Shown in pieces: positions 9,003-17,442 of a stretch of DNA of 64,000 nucleotides; the stretch's first letter is position 1, and each line of letters opens with the position of its first letter. The DNA is from JADGQN01 sp035315185 (GTDB lineage Bacteria > Desulfobacterota > Syntrophorhabdia > Syntrophorhabdales > WCHB1-27). A program made the position numbers and the translations under genes. The stretch is taken from NCBI GenBank assembly GCA_035315185.1, contig DATFYE010000206.1:1-64000 (forward strand). The letters are read 5' to 3'. The notes under the pieces were generated by a model. The model was not told the DNA's origin. It did not search any database and saw only the letters and a list, made by a program, of their open reading frames with translations.

Positions 9003-9519
9003 ACCCGCCTCCTGTGAGAGATACTGAATCTTGCTCGATAGAGTACGTCGCGGAAATGGAGCTGTCAAACGGGAATCGATAGGCAAAACAATGAGGCAAA
9101 GTACAATTACTTGACTGCAAATGTAAAGCGTAATCAGCAACGACAAAGACATTCTTTCGACTTGTAATCCAGTACTATTCAAAAGAAAGGCCGGGTGAGG
9201 ATTTCAGGAAGCTATACGTAACAAATAAGGCTGTCGAATCGGCTTATCAGCTTTTCCGCTGATGATGTACTCAGCATACCAGATATGAGTGAATCATCAT
9301 TTCCGTTGCCTCATAATCTGGGCAGTGCGTTGCGGTCCTTCTGTTGTAGCTGTGTACCTGGTTCTCAGAAGTCGTCGCTCGTGACGGTTTCTCTTAGTGG
9401 CTGGGGATCGATAATCTAATGCACCTTCGCCGTTGTAAAGGGACAACTACGTCCTCGTTACGCGATAGAGAAATTCCATCTATCTTACGTCTGGACTTCG
9501 TTTACGGTCGTAGTGCTTT
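9003..9519. other. Non-coding stretch, no recognisable feature
   Basis: About 500 bases between the methyltransferase start and the HU remnant. Reading frames are short and show no family motif. It probably holds the methyltransferase promoter. Its neighbour to the right is a broken gene, so it may contain further decayed sequence. Confidence 0.5.
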
Positions 9520-9681
9520 CTACTTTACCGCCTTCTTAAGGGCCATCCCTGCTGCAAATTTCGGAGCCTTCCTCGCAGGAATCTTTATCTCGGCACCGGT
9601 TTGCGGATTTCTCCCCATTCTTGCTTTTCTCTGCGTGACACGCGTGTGCGGGAAAACTTTATTGAACAGGCGCGCCTGCAT
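9520..9681 (-). pseudogene. 5'-truncated HU/IHF DNA-binding protein gene remnant
   Basis: On the minus strand, codons ending in TAG at 9520-9522 encode VTQRKARMGRNPQTGAE followed by IKIPARKAPKFAAGMALKKA-VK. This is the beta-arm and C-terminal half of an HU/IHF-type histone-like protein (the GRNPQTG motif is diagnostic). The family-like part begins at about 9642. Upstream the frame continues as MQARLFNKVFPHT, which does not resemble the first half of HU (helices and GFGTF strand), so the gene lost its 5' half. An ATG at 9681 is in frame but would make only a 53-residue product. It lies 45 bases beyond the stop of the HGSNAT-like gene and points the same way. Confidence 0.75.
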
Positions 9682-9726
9682 CCAGACGCATGAATGAAGG
9701 TAACGTTGAAGGTAACTTGGTATACC

Positions 9727-10905
9727 TCAGAAGAGCCGCCAGATAGAGTCCACCGGCCTGCGCTGTTTGAAGCGGTTGAACGCATAGCAGAGAGGGTACA
9801 ACAGCACCAGTCCCACTAACCAAAAGCAGTACATCGCTGCTAGGCCGCTGCCGCCAGCAAAAAATAATCCGAGCAGGCAGTACATCCATAGATGCACCAG
9901 ATAAAAGAATAGCGGTACACGGCCGAATACGAGTAGGGGATTGCGAGGGTTTTGAAAGTATGGTTCGGCCCGCTCCCAGGCGGTCATCGCTATAAGATTG
10001 ATGCCGAGCGTAATCGCCAGGAAAACCAGACTCGGCGGATATTTGACCACATTCAAGAAGCCCAGCCAGCCTGAAGGCACGTCATTGAGATTGCCGACGC
10101 TCCCGATGGCCCGGACAACGACGAAAAGGAGAATGCATGCGAGGCCTGCAGGGCCAGCTACTCGCCCGGCTCGATGCGTATCGTTCTTCAGGAGTCTGCC
10201 GAAGAGGAGGCCCAATCCGGTGACGCCCAGCCAGGGCACGACCGGATAGAATACCTCCCAGCTATTGGTGTGCCCCGGAATTATCAGGGACCGTGCGAGG
10301 GGTGTATAGAGGGCACCAATGCGTTCCGAACCGGGCGTCACGAGCTGTGTGGTTACTATCGCTGCCAGGCTGATAACGCAGATGAACTGCGATGAAACTC
10401 TCCGCACACAGGCCCAGAATACCATGGTTCCGCCAAGGGCAAATAATACCCCTAAATAGACTATTCCACCGGTGCCTCCGCCGGGCACACCGCCCGTTCG
10501 AGTAATCATGGCACCGGGATTCGCCGATAGGTAGCCCACCACCCATGCAGGGTCCTCCACCAGGAGCTGCAAGAGGACCAACAGAAGACCACGCACGATG
10601 AAGAAGCGGGTTATGCGACCTTCTTGCCATCCAGCCTCTCGGCGCGACGCAGCAAACAATACCATCCCGATACCCATCAGGAAAAAGAAACCGGGTGCAC
10701 AGGGATGCGTGACCCAGCGCGTCCAGAACCAGAATGCATTCGGATAGACCGGCAGCGAGGTGCCCCAGAATTCCAGCGAGTGCACACGGGCGATAAAGTA
10801 GCTCGCATGATCAAGCGCCATCAACACCATTATCAGCCCGCGCTGTGCATCCAGGACAGGAAGGCGTGGGCCTTTGGTAGGTAGGCGATCAATCATTTCA
10901 CCCAT
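9727..10905 (-). CDS. HGSNAT-like (DUF1624/heparan-alpha-glucosaminide N-acetyltransferase) membrane protein
   Basis: Multi-pass inner-membrane protein, 392 residues with about ten transmembrane segments. Family features are the N-terminal LDAQRGLIMVLMALDHAS motif (RG..M..M..DH), with the conserved Asp-His of the transmembrane acyltransferase, then HPCAPGFFFLMGIG and, near the C-terminus, RVPLFFYLVHL with its conserved His. Relatives move acyl groups from acyl-CoA across the membrane to sugars or other acceptors; the actual acceptor is unknown. ATG 10905 gives MGEMIDRLPTKGPRLPVLDA; the second Met (10896) is also possible. No operon partner is evident. Confidence 0.8.
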   Translation of the reverse strand: MGEMIDRLPTKGPRLPVLDAQRGLIMVLMALDHASYFIARVHSLEFWGTSLPVYPNAFWFWTRWVTHPCAPGFFFLMGIGMVLFAASRREAGWQEGRITRFFIVRGLLLVLLQLLVEDPAWVVGYLSANPGAMITRTGGVPGGGTGGIVYLGVLFALGGTMVFWACVRRVSSQFICVISLAAIVTTQLVTPGSERIGALYTPLARSLIIPGHTNSWEVFYPVVPWLGVTGLGLLFGRLLKNDTHRAGRVAGPAGLACILLFVVVRAIGSVGNLNDVPSGWLGFLNVVKYPPSLVFLAITLGINLIAMTAWERAEPYFQNPRNPLLVFGRVPLFFYLVHLWMYCLLGLFFAGGSGLAAMYCFWLVGLVLLYPLCYAFNRFKQRRPVDSIWRLF

Positions 10906-11080
10906 AATGTAACCATCCCGCGAGCGTACGTGAAGCCTGTTTCAATTCCGGCATGAATGTGTAAATCAAGAGGAGGATGACGTCTTCTTCCACATTAAGG
11001 CTGGGCACGAAACAGGATGTTTATTCTCTTCACGTATAATGCTATCATTGCTGGAGGAACATCTGTAACGAGGAGGCGCT

Positions 11081-12262
11081 ATGAGCGGATACCATAAACG
11101 GGATTTGGAAACCTTTCCCATGCACAAGCTGAAAAGGGTCGACCGACCCACGACAGCAATCAACGATGAGAAGGTTCAGAGAGTGAGGGAACGGGAGAGC
11201 GGGTTTCATAAGGCTGCTGCCGGCGACTATGGTCCTGTGCTCAAGCGGGAGTTTCGGCGCTTTGTGCCGAAGCATCCCCTCTCGGGTGCGCTCTCCTGGA
11301 TGAGGAACGCCATGATGCCGCTCGTGGACGGCATGGTTGCTGCCCAAAAGGCCCCAATCCCGACCGACCCAGCGGCCCTTACCCGACATATCAAGGAAGC
11401 TGCGTATTTCCTGAGGGCTGATGCAGTTGGCGTGTGTGAACTGCCCCGCTACGCCGTTTACAGCCACAAGTTCAATTTCATGAAACCGGAAACGGGAGAG
11501 GTTCCGGTCGAGCTGAATCATAAGTATGCCATAACGGTCCTCATCGATCAGGATTACAGGACATCCCAGGCTTACACGGGCAGTGACTGGATAAGCAATG
11601 CGATGAGCATGATGTCGTATGCCACGTCCGGTTTCATCGCTATCATCCTTGCTGACTACATCAGGAGACTCGGTTATCCTGCCAAGGCCCATTACGCGCC
11701 GTTTTACGATGTGGTGTTGCCGCCCCTGATCCTGCTTTCCGGCCTGGGCGAGATGAGCAGGATCGGCGATTCAGTACTTCACCCCTTTCTCGGGCCACGC
11801 TTCAAAGGAGCTGTGGTGACCACCGACCTGCCTCTCCTGCCTGATAAGCCGATCGACTTCGGTCTTCAGGACTTCTGCTCCAAGTGTAAGAAGTGCGCTC
11901 GCGAATGTCCCAGTGGCGCCATAAGTGACGGTGACAAGGAGATGTTCAACGGTTACGAGAAATGGCCTGTGGACAAAAAGAAGTGTACCGGTATGCGCGT
12001 GGGGAATCAAAGAGGTTCAGGCTGCGGCACCTGCATCAAGGTCTGTCCCTGGAGCAAACCCTACACTCCCTTCCACAGAACAGTGGGCTGGGCTATGAGG
12101 CACTCCGGGATAGCTCGCAGTTTTGCGATCTGGGGAGACGACCTTCTCGGATACGGGAAGCCCGATTACAGCACGAAGTGGTGGTTCGATCTCGAAGACG
12201 TGGCAGGAGACGGTATCCTGACAATTCCCGTCAACAAGAAGAGTGAGTTCGAACAACGATGA
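11081..12262 (+). CDS. Reductive dehalogenase family protein (RdhA-like), no Tat signal
   Basis: Cobalamin/iron-sulfur enzyme of the reductive dehalogenase family, 393 residues. The middle carries the dehalogenase fold (SMMSYATSGFIAIILADYIR then LGYPAKAHY). The C-terminal third has two cluster motifs: CSKCKKCARECP (C-x2-C-x2-C-x3-CP) and a second set, C-x12-C-x2-C-x3-CP, ending GCGTCIKVCPW. This matches the RdhA pattern. There is no RR twin-arginine signal and no RdhB anchor gene beside it, so a soluble cytoplasmic enzyme is expected rather than a respiratory one. GAGGAGG lies nine bases before ATG 11081 and a TATAAT at 11035-11040 may be the -10. Epoxyqueuosine reductase is excluded because the N-terminal dehalogenase domain is long and Rdh-like. 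Confidence 0.88.
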   Translation: MSGYHKRDLETFPMHKLKRVDRPTTAINDEKVQRVRERESGFHKAAAGDYGPVLKREFRRFVPKHPLSGALSWMRNAMMPLVDGMVAAQKAPIPTDPAALTRHIKEAAYFLRADAVGVCELPRYAVYSHKFNFMKPETGEVPVELNHKYAITVLIDQDYRTSQAYTGSDWISNAMSMMSYATSGFIAIILADYIRRLGYPAKAHYAPFYDVVLPPLILLSGLGEMSRIGDSVLHPFLGPRFKGAVVTTDLPLLPDKPIDFGLQDFCSKCKKCARECPSGAISDGDKEMFNGYEKWPVDKKKCTGMRVGNQRGSGCGTCIKVCPWSKPYTPFHRTVGWAMRHSGIARSFAIWGDDLLGYGKPDYSTKWWFDLEDVAGDGILTIPVNKKSEFEQR

Positions 12263-12274
12263 GCAGCTAGTTTC

Positions 12275-12652
12275 TCACCACTGCCGCAGTTCGATCAGAA
12301 GTCCGTCAGGGTCCTTGATCTCGCCCCGCTTCGATGGACCCAGGCTCACCGGAGGCGTGGATATCTCCACTCCTTTGCTTTTAAGGTATTCCACTGCCTT
12401 GTCCATATCCTCCACTTCGATCGCCATCATCCGGTAGCCAACCTGCGGCACCTTTGACGGAGGTACCGGATTCTTCACCGATACCAGCTCCAGGACCGTG
12501 CCGCCGAGCTCCAGGAAGCAGACCTCCTCGAGCGGAGGGCTATCAACCTTCTTCCTCATTTTCAACGCGAAACCGAAAATCTCGGTGTAGAAGCGGATGG
12601 TTCGGTCCATATCGCTCGGTGTGATTTCAACGTGATCAATCTTCTTAAACAT
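12275..12652 (-). CDS. VOC-family (glyoxalase/methylmalonyl-CoA epimerase-like) protein
   Basis: Small vicinal-oxygen-chelate fold protein of 125 residues made of two beta-alpha-beta-beta-beta modules. Family landmarks are KIDHVEITPSDMDRTIRFYT, ELGGTVLELV, YRMMAIEVEDMDKAVEYL and IKDPDGLLIELRQ, with metal-binding candidates His at position 7, Glu in VLELV and the terminal Glu in IELR. The frame opens at 12673, but ATG 12652 has AAGGAGG six bases upstream and gives MFKKIDHVEI, so this start is used. It converges on the dehalogenase gene with 12 bases between stops. Isomerase, epimerase or dioxygenase activity cannot be decided. Confidence 0.82.
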   Translation of the reverse strand: MFKKIDHVEITPSDMDRTIRFYTEIFGFALKMRKKVDSPPLEEVCFLELGGTVLELVSVKNPVPPSKVPQVGYRMMAIEVEDMDKAVEYLKSKGVEISTPPVSLGPSKRGEIKDPDGLLIELRQW

Positions 12653-12858
12653 GAACTCCTCCTTATTATTCACTCACAACATCTCGGGCTCGGTATATGA
12701 TTCGAGCGCCATGGAGTATAACCATTATCAGTAAGTCTGTAAAGCACTGTTTCTCCGAAGCAGGCCCCTTGAACAGCTCTCATTACGGACTTATTAGTTA
12801 TTAAGGAATTCGAAATTCATTCGCTTGCTGCATTTTCCATTATGAAGGAGAGGTGCTT

Positions 12859-13908
12859 ATGATTAGCTTCAGGAGAGTGGGAATCATCCTGAATGTGATC
12901 TTGCTTGCTTTTCTCGCGGCCTCCGCACCCTGGCCCGTTTTGGCCGACGATGGCGGGACTTTGCTCAGTCAGGCGAAACAAGCTTTCGGGCAGCTTCCGG
13001 CAACCATCTCTTCCGAAGGGAACCCGATCACTCCTGAAAAAGTCGCACTGGGCAAGATACTCTTTTACGAGACGAGGATTTCTGTGGATGGAACGGTCAG
13101 CTGCGCGCGATGCCATCCAATGGGCCTGTACGCTGCAGACGGACTGAGAAAATCAATCGGTAACAACAGTAAAGTCAATCCGAGGAACGCACCGACCATT
13201 CTCAATGCTGCCAGCCAGATGTCCGCACACTGGATAGGAAACAGGTTAAGCGTTGAAGATCAGGCCAAACAAGCCCTCACAGGGCCGCCCTCGTTCGGCA
13301 TGCCATCATACGAAGCAGCTGAGAACAAATTGAAAGAGATAAAAGGATATCCGGCCCTGTTTCAGAAAGCGTTCCCCGGCCAGAAAGAGCCGGTAACCGC
13401 GGACAATTTCGCCAAGGCCCTGGGGGCCTTTGAAAGAACGCTCGTCACACCCTCCCCGTTCGATGGATACTTGAAAGGGAACAAGACAGGTTTGAGCGAC
13501 TCGGAAAAAAGAGGACTTCAAACCTTCATGCAGGCAGGCTGTGCCGGGTGCCATGCAGGTCCGTATCTCGGTGGGCAAATGTACCAGAAGTTCGGCATCA
13601 TCGAACCTTATTGGAAATATACAAAGAGCGCGGATATCGATGAAGGAAGATACACAGTTACCAAGAACGAGAGTGATAAGTACGTGTTCAAAGTGCCCAT
13701 TCTCAGAAACGTCGGGAGAACTGCACCCTATTTCCACGACGGGTCAACGGACCACCTGTACGATGCCGTCTGGATCATGGGTAAGGTCCAGCTCGCAAAG
13801 GATCTCTCCAAGACGCAGGTCGAGGATATCTTGAGCTTCCTGAGGGCCTTAACAGGGAGCATCCCTGAAAAGGATCTCGAGATTCCCATCCTGCCGCCGT
13901 CAGAGTGA
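12859..13908 (+). CDS. Di-heme cytochrome c peroxidase (CcpA/MauG family)
   Basis: Periplasmic di-heme peroxidase reducing H2O2 with electrons from small cytochromes, about 349 residues. A signal peptide ends near PWPVLADDGG. Two heme c sites are visible: CARCH in the N-terminal domain and CAGCH in the C-terminal domain. Between them lie the typical GNRLSVEDQAKQALTGP and NRFAKALGAFERTL-like segments (here NFAKALGAFERTL). VPILRNVGRTAPYFHDGS is the conserved C-terminal motif. ATG 12859 is preferred over GTG 12853 because GAAGGAGAGG (12844-12853) is correctly spaced from it. It is transcribed divergently from the VOC gene and likely protects an anaerobe against peroxide. Confidence 0.92.
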   Translation: MISFRRVGIILNVILLAFLAASAPWPVLADDGGTLLSQAKQAFGQLPATISSEGNPITPEKVALGKILFYETRISVDGTVSCARCHPMGLYAADGLRKSIGNNSKVNPRNAPTILNAASQMSAHWIGNRLSVEDQAKQALTGPPSFGMPSYEAAENKLKEIKGYPALFQKAFPGQKEPVTADNFAKALGAFERTLVTPSPFDGYLKGNKTGLSDSEKRGLQTFMQAGCAGCHAGPYLGGQMYQKFGIIEPYWKYTKSADIDEGRYTVTKNESDKYVFKVPILRNVGRTAPYFHDGSTDHLYDAVWIMGKVQLAKDLSKTQVEDILSFLRALTGSIPEKDLEIPILPPSE

Positions 13909-13927
13909 AAGCCCCCGGGAACACACA

Positions 13928-14752
13928 TCATGCCAGGGTGTCGGGCTGATACTCCGACACCTTCAGAAGAAACCTTTCTATGGCACTATTGATTACTTCT
14001 GGGTGCGTTACCGGTCCCATATGGCCGATGTCTTTCAGCTCCTCTATTTTCGCTTGCGGTAGAACCGAGGATAACAAACCAGTCATGGCCCTCGCGGGAG
14101 CGGTTGATTTCATTCCCGAGAGAAGGAGGCATGGAACCTCCACTGAGGCGAACGCAGCCAAGGGTGTTGTCTCATGAAATGATGCGTGCCATTCCGGACT
14201 CGCCGCACGCATGCTTGTGGCAAAAGCCGAACGCCGCGCTTCCGTCATACGCTCCCAGGTGCCGGGGCCAATCCAATAGTCGATGAAATATTCTCCGGCT
14301 CTCGCATAGTGCCCGGCGTCCATTAAGCGTTGAGTTTCGTCATGGTTGATTTGTATCTCTCGTGTAGCAATACTGGAAGGCTCATTTGCAATCAGAAGAC
14401 TCCACAGCGCAGGCTCAAAGAGTACGAGCGACCGCAACCGCGGTAAATAGCGCAGAGCAGCTTTCAGCGCTATTGCGCCGCCCCACGAGTGTCCAACAAG
14501 ATGGAACCGGTCGGAGGCCATCTGAAAGACAGGTTCCAGAAGGTTAACCTCGTCATCAACGAACATGCCTCGATGATCCGGCCAGGGAAGCGTACCGCCA
14601 TGACCGTACAGGTCCGGAGCAATCAGCCTGAATCTGTGGGACAGCCTCTCCATCAAGGGGCGCCACTGAGCTGACGAGCTTGCGCTTCCGTGAATGCACA
14701 CAACTGAAGGCCCCTGGCCCGCTTCTTTGTAATTGGGAATAGGTATGTGCAT
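13928..14752 (-). CDS. Alpha/beta hydrolase
   Basis: Alpha/beta-hydrolase fold protein of 274 residues. VVCIHGSASSSAQW forms the oxyanion-hole loop. The nucleophile elbow is VGHSWGGAIA (Ser near 95). An acid residue is likely in the LLLSGMKSTAPARA region, although an Asp is not evident there. The catalytic His lies in DIGHMGPVTHPEVI. There is no signal peptide, so it is cytoplasmic. ATG 14752 starts MHIPIPNYKEAGQGP; the ribosome-binding site is only GAGGAGCT-like. It converges with the peroxidase gene. Hydrolysis of an ester, lactone or C-C bond (meta-cleavage-type) is possible; the substrate is unknown. Confidence 0.82.
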   Translation of the reverse strand: MHIPIPNYKEAGQGPSVVCIHGSASSSAQWRPLMERLSHRFRLIAPDLYGHGGTLPWPDHRGMFVDDEVNLLEPVFQMASDRFHLVGHSWGGAIALKAALRYLPRLRSLVLFEPALWSLLIANEPSSIATREIQINHDETQRLMDAGHYARAGEYFIDYWIGPGTWERMTEARRSAFATSMRAASPEWHASFHETTPLAAFASVEVPCLLLSGMKSTAPARAMTGLLSSVLPQAKIEELKDIGHMGPVTHPEVINSAIERFLLKVSEYQPDTLA

Positions 14753-14910
14753 AGCTCCTCACTACTTATCAATTACCATCAATGATGGCGAGAGGCAAGA
14801 GCAATTGTGGAGCAATTGTGCAGCGCTCTTTCCCAGAAAGGAGTCCACGGAAGGCGACGGCTTTCCCCTCGCTTTATATCCCTGGCAACATTTTTGTAGT
14901 CGTCTTTTTC

Positions 14911-14939
14911 TTGACAGGCTCAGCACGATCAGATATCGT
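14911..14939 (+). promoter_or_regulatory. Sigma-70-like promoter of the molybdoenzyme operon
   Basis: TTGACA (14911-14916) and TATCGT (14934-14939) with a 17-base spacer, about 45 bases before the tiny ORF at 14985 and 110 bases before the oxidoreductase gene. The -35 box is perfect and the -10 box is moderate. Confidence 0.5.
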
Positions 14940-14984
14940 TGCAAAAGAGTCGTCCCGGAAAACGAAAGAGGGGAGGAGAGAGCC

Positions 14985-15053
14985 ATGGCAATCACTGTCG
15001 ACAGGAAGAAGACAGCGCTGCCAGACGGTGCTCTTGAAAAGGAGGGAAAATGA
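14985..15053 (+). CDS. Tiny 22-residue ORF translationally coupled to the molybdoenzyme gene
   Basis: ATG 14985 is preceded by GGGGAGGAG at ideal spacing and encodes MAITVDRKKTALPDGALEKE plus GK. The TGA stop overlaps the ATG of the molybdopterin oxidoreductase gene (ATGA at 15050-15053). Its own ribosome-binding site is better than typical, and the coding frame also supplies the AAAAGGAGG site for the next gene. It has no recognisable family. It may be a leader peptide that sets translation of the catalytic subunit, or a genuine small protein. Confidence 0.55.
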   Translation: MAITVDRKKTALPDGALEKEGK

Positions 15054-17368
15054 GCGAACGTAGGAAGAGAGATCACTGGTCGCTGGATCGGCGTACATTC
15101 CTTAAAGCTGCGGGACTGGGGATCGCTGGTGTTACCATGGGCAGGTTCCCCTTTGAATCGTTTACCATGGATGAAGCCATGGCTGCCGCAGCTAAGGCGG
15201 GCGAAACAGCCACACCAACTATTTGCGCCATGTGTGGGCCCGCAGCGAATTGTGGTGTCTATGCGTTTACGAAGAACGGCAGGTTCATTAAAGTCGCAGG
15301 CATGAAGGAGTCGCCCGTAAACAAAGGTGGGGTCTGTCCCAAGGGCCAAGCAGCGCCGCAATGGGTCTATTCGCCCGAGAGGCTCAAATACCCGCTGAGG
15401 AGAGTCGGGAGTAAGGGCGAAGGGAAATTTCAGCGGATCACCTGGGACGAGGCCATCGGCATCATCGCGGAGAAGCTGAAGGAGCAGAAACAAAAGTACG
15501 GTCCGGAATCGCTCGGCACGCTTTCCCCTGCCTCAAGGACTTACAGCGAATACGTGTACCGTTTTCTGATAGCCCACGGGAGTCCCAATTACGGGCACAG
15601 CGGGATATGCTCTACGCAGATGTCCTTCGGCTTCCATTACACTGTCGGAGACTTTCCGAGGACCGTGGACTATGCGAACAGCGATCTCGTGCTCGTCTGG
15701 GGCAAACAGCCCTTCTATTCGGGACCTGCGCAGGAAGCCGCCAGGGCCTATGTCAGTGCGAAGGCACGCGGGGCGAAGCTCATAGCCATAAAGCCATCCG
15801 TTGAGCCTGATGTCGGGCTCGCCACCGAATGGGTGCCGGTCAGGCCCGGGACGGATGCGGCCCTCGCTCTGGCCATGCTCCATGTCGTTGTAAGCGAGGA
15901 TCTCATCGACAAGCCATTCGTGGAGCAATGGTGCTACGGGTATGACAAGCTGAAAGGGCACGTGCAAAAATATCCGCCGGCGTGGGCCGAAAAGATAACC
16001 GGGGTCCCGGCAGATCAGATCATACGGATTGCGAGGCTCTTTGCCACGACGAAGCGGGCAGGCATCGACTTAGGCAACGGCATCGAGCACATGCCCGCTT
16101 CGAACGACACCATCAGGGCCGTGGCAATCCTGATATCGATCACAGGCCACCTCGACAGACCCGGCGGGAATGTCTTCGGCCGCGCCAGCAAAATGCCCAA
16201 GCCGAAGAACGTCAACCTGGTGGAACGGTACACGAAAGAATGGGTCGACAAGCTTGTCGCACCGGAATTCCCACGACCTTTCCAGCCGTTCACCCATTCG
16301 AAATCGGCCGGCACAACATCTTACTACTTTGGTCTGTTCGACAGCGTCCTTACAGAAAAACCCTACCCCATACGCGCCATCATCGCGCCGGGCTCCCAGG
16401 CAATCGTGACGACGCGTGGCGGGAAGCGGGTCGTGGAGGCCCTCAGGAAACTGGAGTTCTATGTAGTGGCTGACGTGTCGCGAACATCGGATATGCCGTA
16501 TGCGGATATTGTTGTACCCCTCGCCACCCCGTACGAGATCGATCACCCCTTTGAAGTCAGGGATAATTGGATTATGGCTCGGAACAGGGTGATCGAGCCA
16601 CTGGCGGATTACAAATCCATATTTGAGTTCATATGTGACCTTGGGGTCAAGATGGGTTACGGAGCCGACTTCTGGGGAGGCAGCATGGAAGCCTGCATGA
16701 ACGACCAACTGAAGCCTCTCGGCATGACCATTGACGAACTCCGGAAGCACCCGACAGGCATCCTGTATGAGATGCTTCCGAGAAAGTACGAAAACTACGA
16801 AACGACATTCAAGAGGAAGAGCCCGGCGATCTCGCATGCGCCTTTCCTGCCCCAGGGAATGGTGGCGATTTATAACACGTCCTTCGAGGCAGCCGGATAT
16901 AGTCCCATGCCTGAATGGAGGGAGCCGCCCGAAAGCATCGCCGGCACGCCGGAGCTGACGAAGAAATACCCACTTATTCTCTCGGATTACCATACATCGA
17001 ACGTCTACACGGCTTCGTGGCAGCGGAATGTCCCCTACCTGAGGGAGATTCACCCGTACCCGGCGCTGCACATCCATCCGGACACCGCATCCCAACGGGG
17101 GATCAATAACGGCGACTGGGTGCGGGTCGAGTCGCCCCACGGCTGGATAAAAGTCAAGGCGGAATTGTATCCTGGCATACGGCCCGATACCGTGATGATG
17201 CTCCACGGCTGGTGGCAGGGTTGTAAAGAGCTTGGCTTTGAAGATTTTCCGCTGCTGGATGGGGGCGCCAACGTGAACATCATGTACAGCGTTGATCGCA
17301 AAAAGGCCTTCGATCCTGTTATCACGGCCATGTCCAGCCAGACGCTGGTCCAGGTGAGCAAGGCGTAA
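15050..17368 (+). CDS. Tat-exported molybdopterin oxidoreductase catalytic subunit (PsrA/PhsA-like)
   Basis: DMSO-reductase-superfamily enzyme of 772 residues. A twin-arginine signal (DRRTFLKAAGLGIAGVTMG) directs it folded to the periplasm. An N-terminal [4Fe-4S] motif reads CAMCGPAANC with the fourth Cys in GGVCPKGQA. Then come the molybdopterin domain (KYPLRRVGSKGEGKFQRITW, GKQPFYSGPAQEA, ITGHLDRPGGNVFG) and the C-terminal dinucleotide-binding domain (HIHPDTASQRGINNGDWVRV). The fold and length fit polysulfide, thiosulfate or arsenate-type reductases, but the substrate cannot be decided. AAAAGGAGG gives a strong ribosome-binding site before ATG 15050. An FeS electron-transfer subunit follows, but no NrfD/PsrC-type membrane anchor is present in the next genes. 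Confidence 0.88.
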   Translation: MSERRKRDHWSLDRRTFLKAAGLGIAGVTMGRFPFESFTMDEAMAAAAKAGETATPTICAMCGPAANCGVYAFTKNGRFIKVAGMKESPVNKGGVCPKGQAAPQWVYSPERLKYPLRRVGSKGEGKFQRITWDEAIGIIAEKLKEQKQKYGPESLGTLSPASRTYSEYVYRFLIAHGSPNYGHSGICSTQMSFGFHYTVGDFPRTVDYANSDLVLVWGKQPFYSGPAQEAARAYVSAKARGAKLIAIKPSVEPDVGLATEWVPVRPGTDAALALAMLHVVVSEDLIDKPFVEQWCYGYDKLKGHVQKYPPAWAEKITGVPADQIIRIARLFATTKRAGIDLGNGIEHMPASNDTIRAVAILISITGHLDRPGGNVFGRASKMPKPKNVNLVERYTKEWVDKLVAPEFPRPFQPFTHSKSAGTTSYYFGLFDSVLTEKPYPIRAIIAPGSQAIVTTRGGKRVVEALRKLEFYVVADVSRTSDMPYADIVVPLATPYEIDHPFEVRDNWIMARNRVIEPLADYKSIFEFICDLGVKMGYGADFWGGSMEACMNDQLKPLGMTIDELRKHPTGILYEMLPRKYENYETTFKRKSPAISHAPFLPQGMVAIYNTSFEAAGYSPMPEWREPPESIAGTPELTKKYPLILSDYHTSNVYTASWQRNVPYLREIHPYPALHIHPDTASQRGINNGDWVRVESPHGWIKVKAELYPGIRPDTVMMLHGWWQGCKELGFEDFPLLDGGANVNIMYSVDRKKAFDPVITAMSSQTLVQVSKA

Positions 17369-17442
17369 GCTGATGCGGGAATTTTTTTGGGCGTTTGACA
17401 ATCTGATAACCGGTCACACCGGCGATGAAAGGAGCGTTAGCC

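Noticed and set aside
11081..12262. Epoxyqueuosine reductase (QueG) instead of reductive dehalogenase
   Set aside because: The cluster spacing C-x12-C-x2-C-x3-CP and the long Rdh-type N-terminal half fit reductive dehalogenases better; QueG carries HEAT-like repeats not seen here.
16070..17401. Long 443-codon antisense ORF inside the molybdopterin oxidoreductase gene
   Set aside because: It is the shadow of a GC-rich true gene whose motifs lie on the plus strand; its translation shows no recognisable domain.
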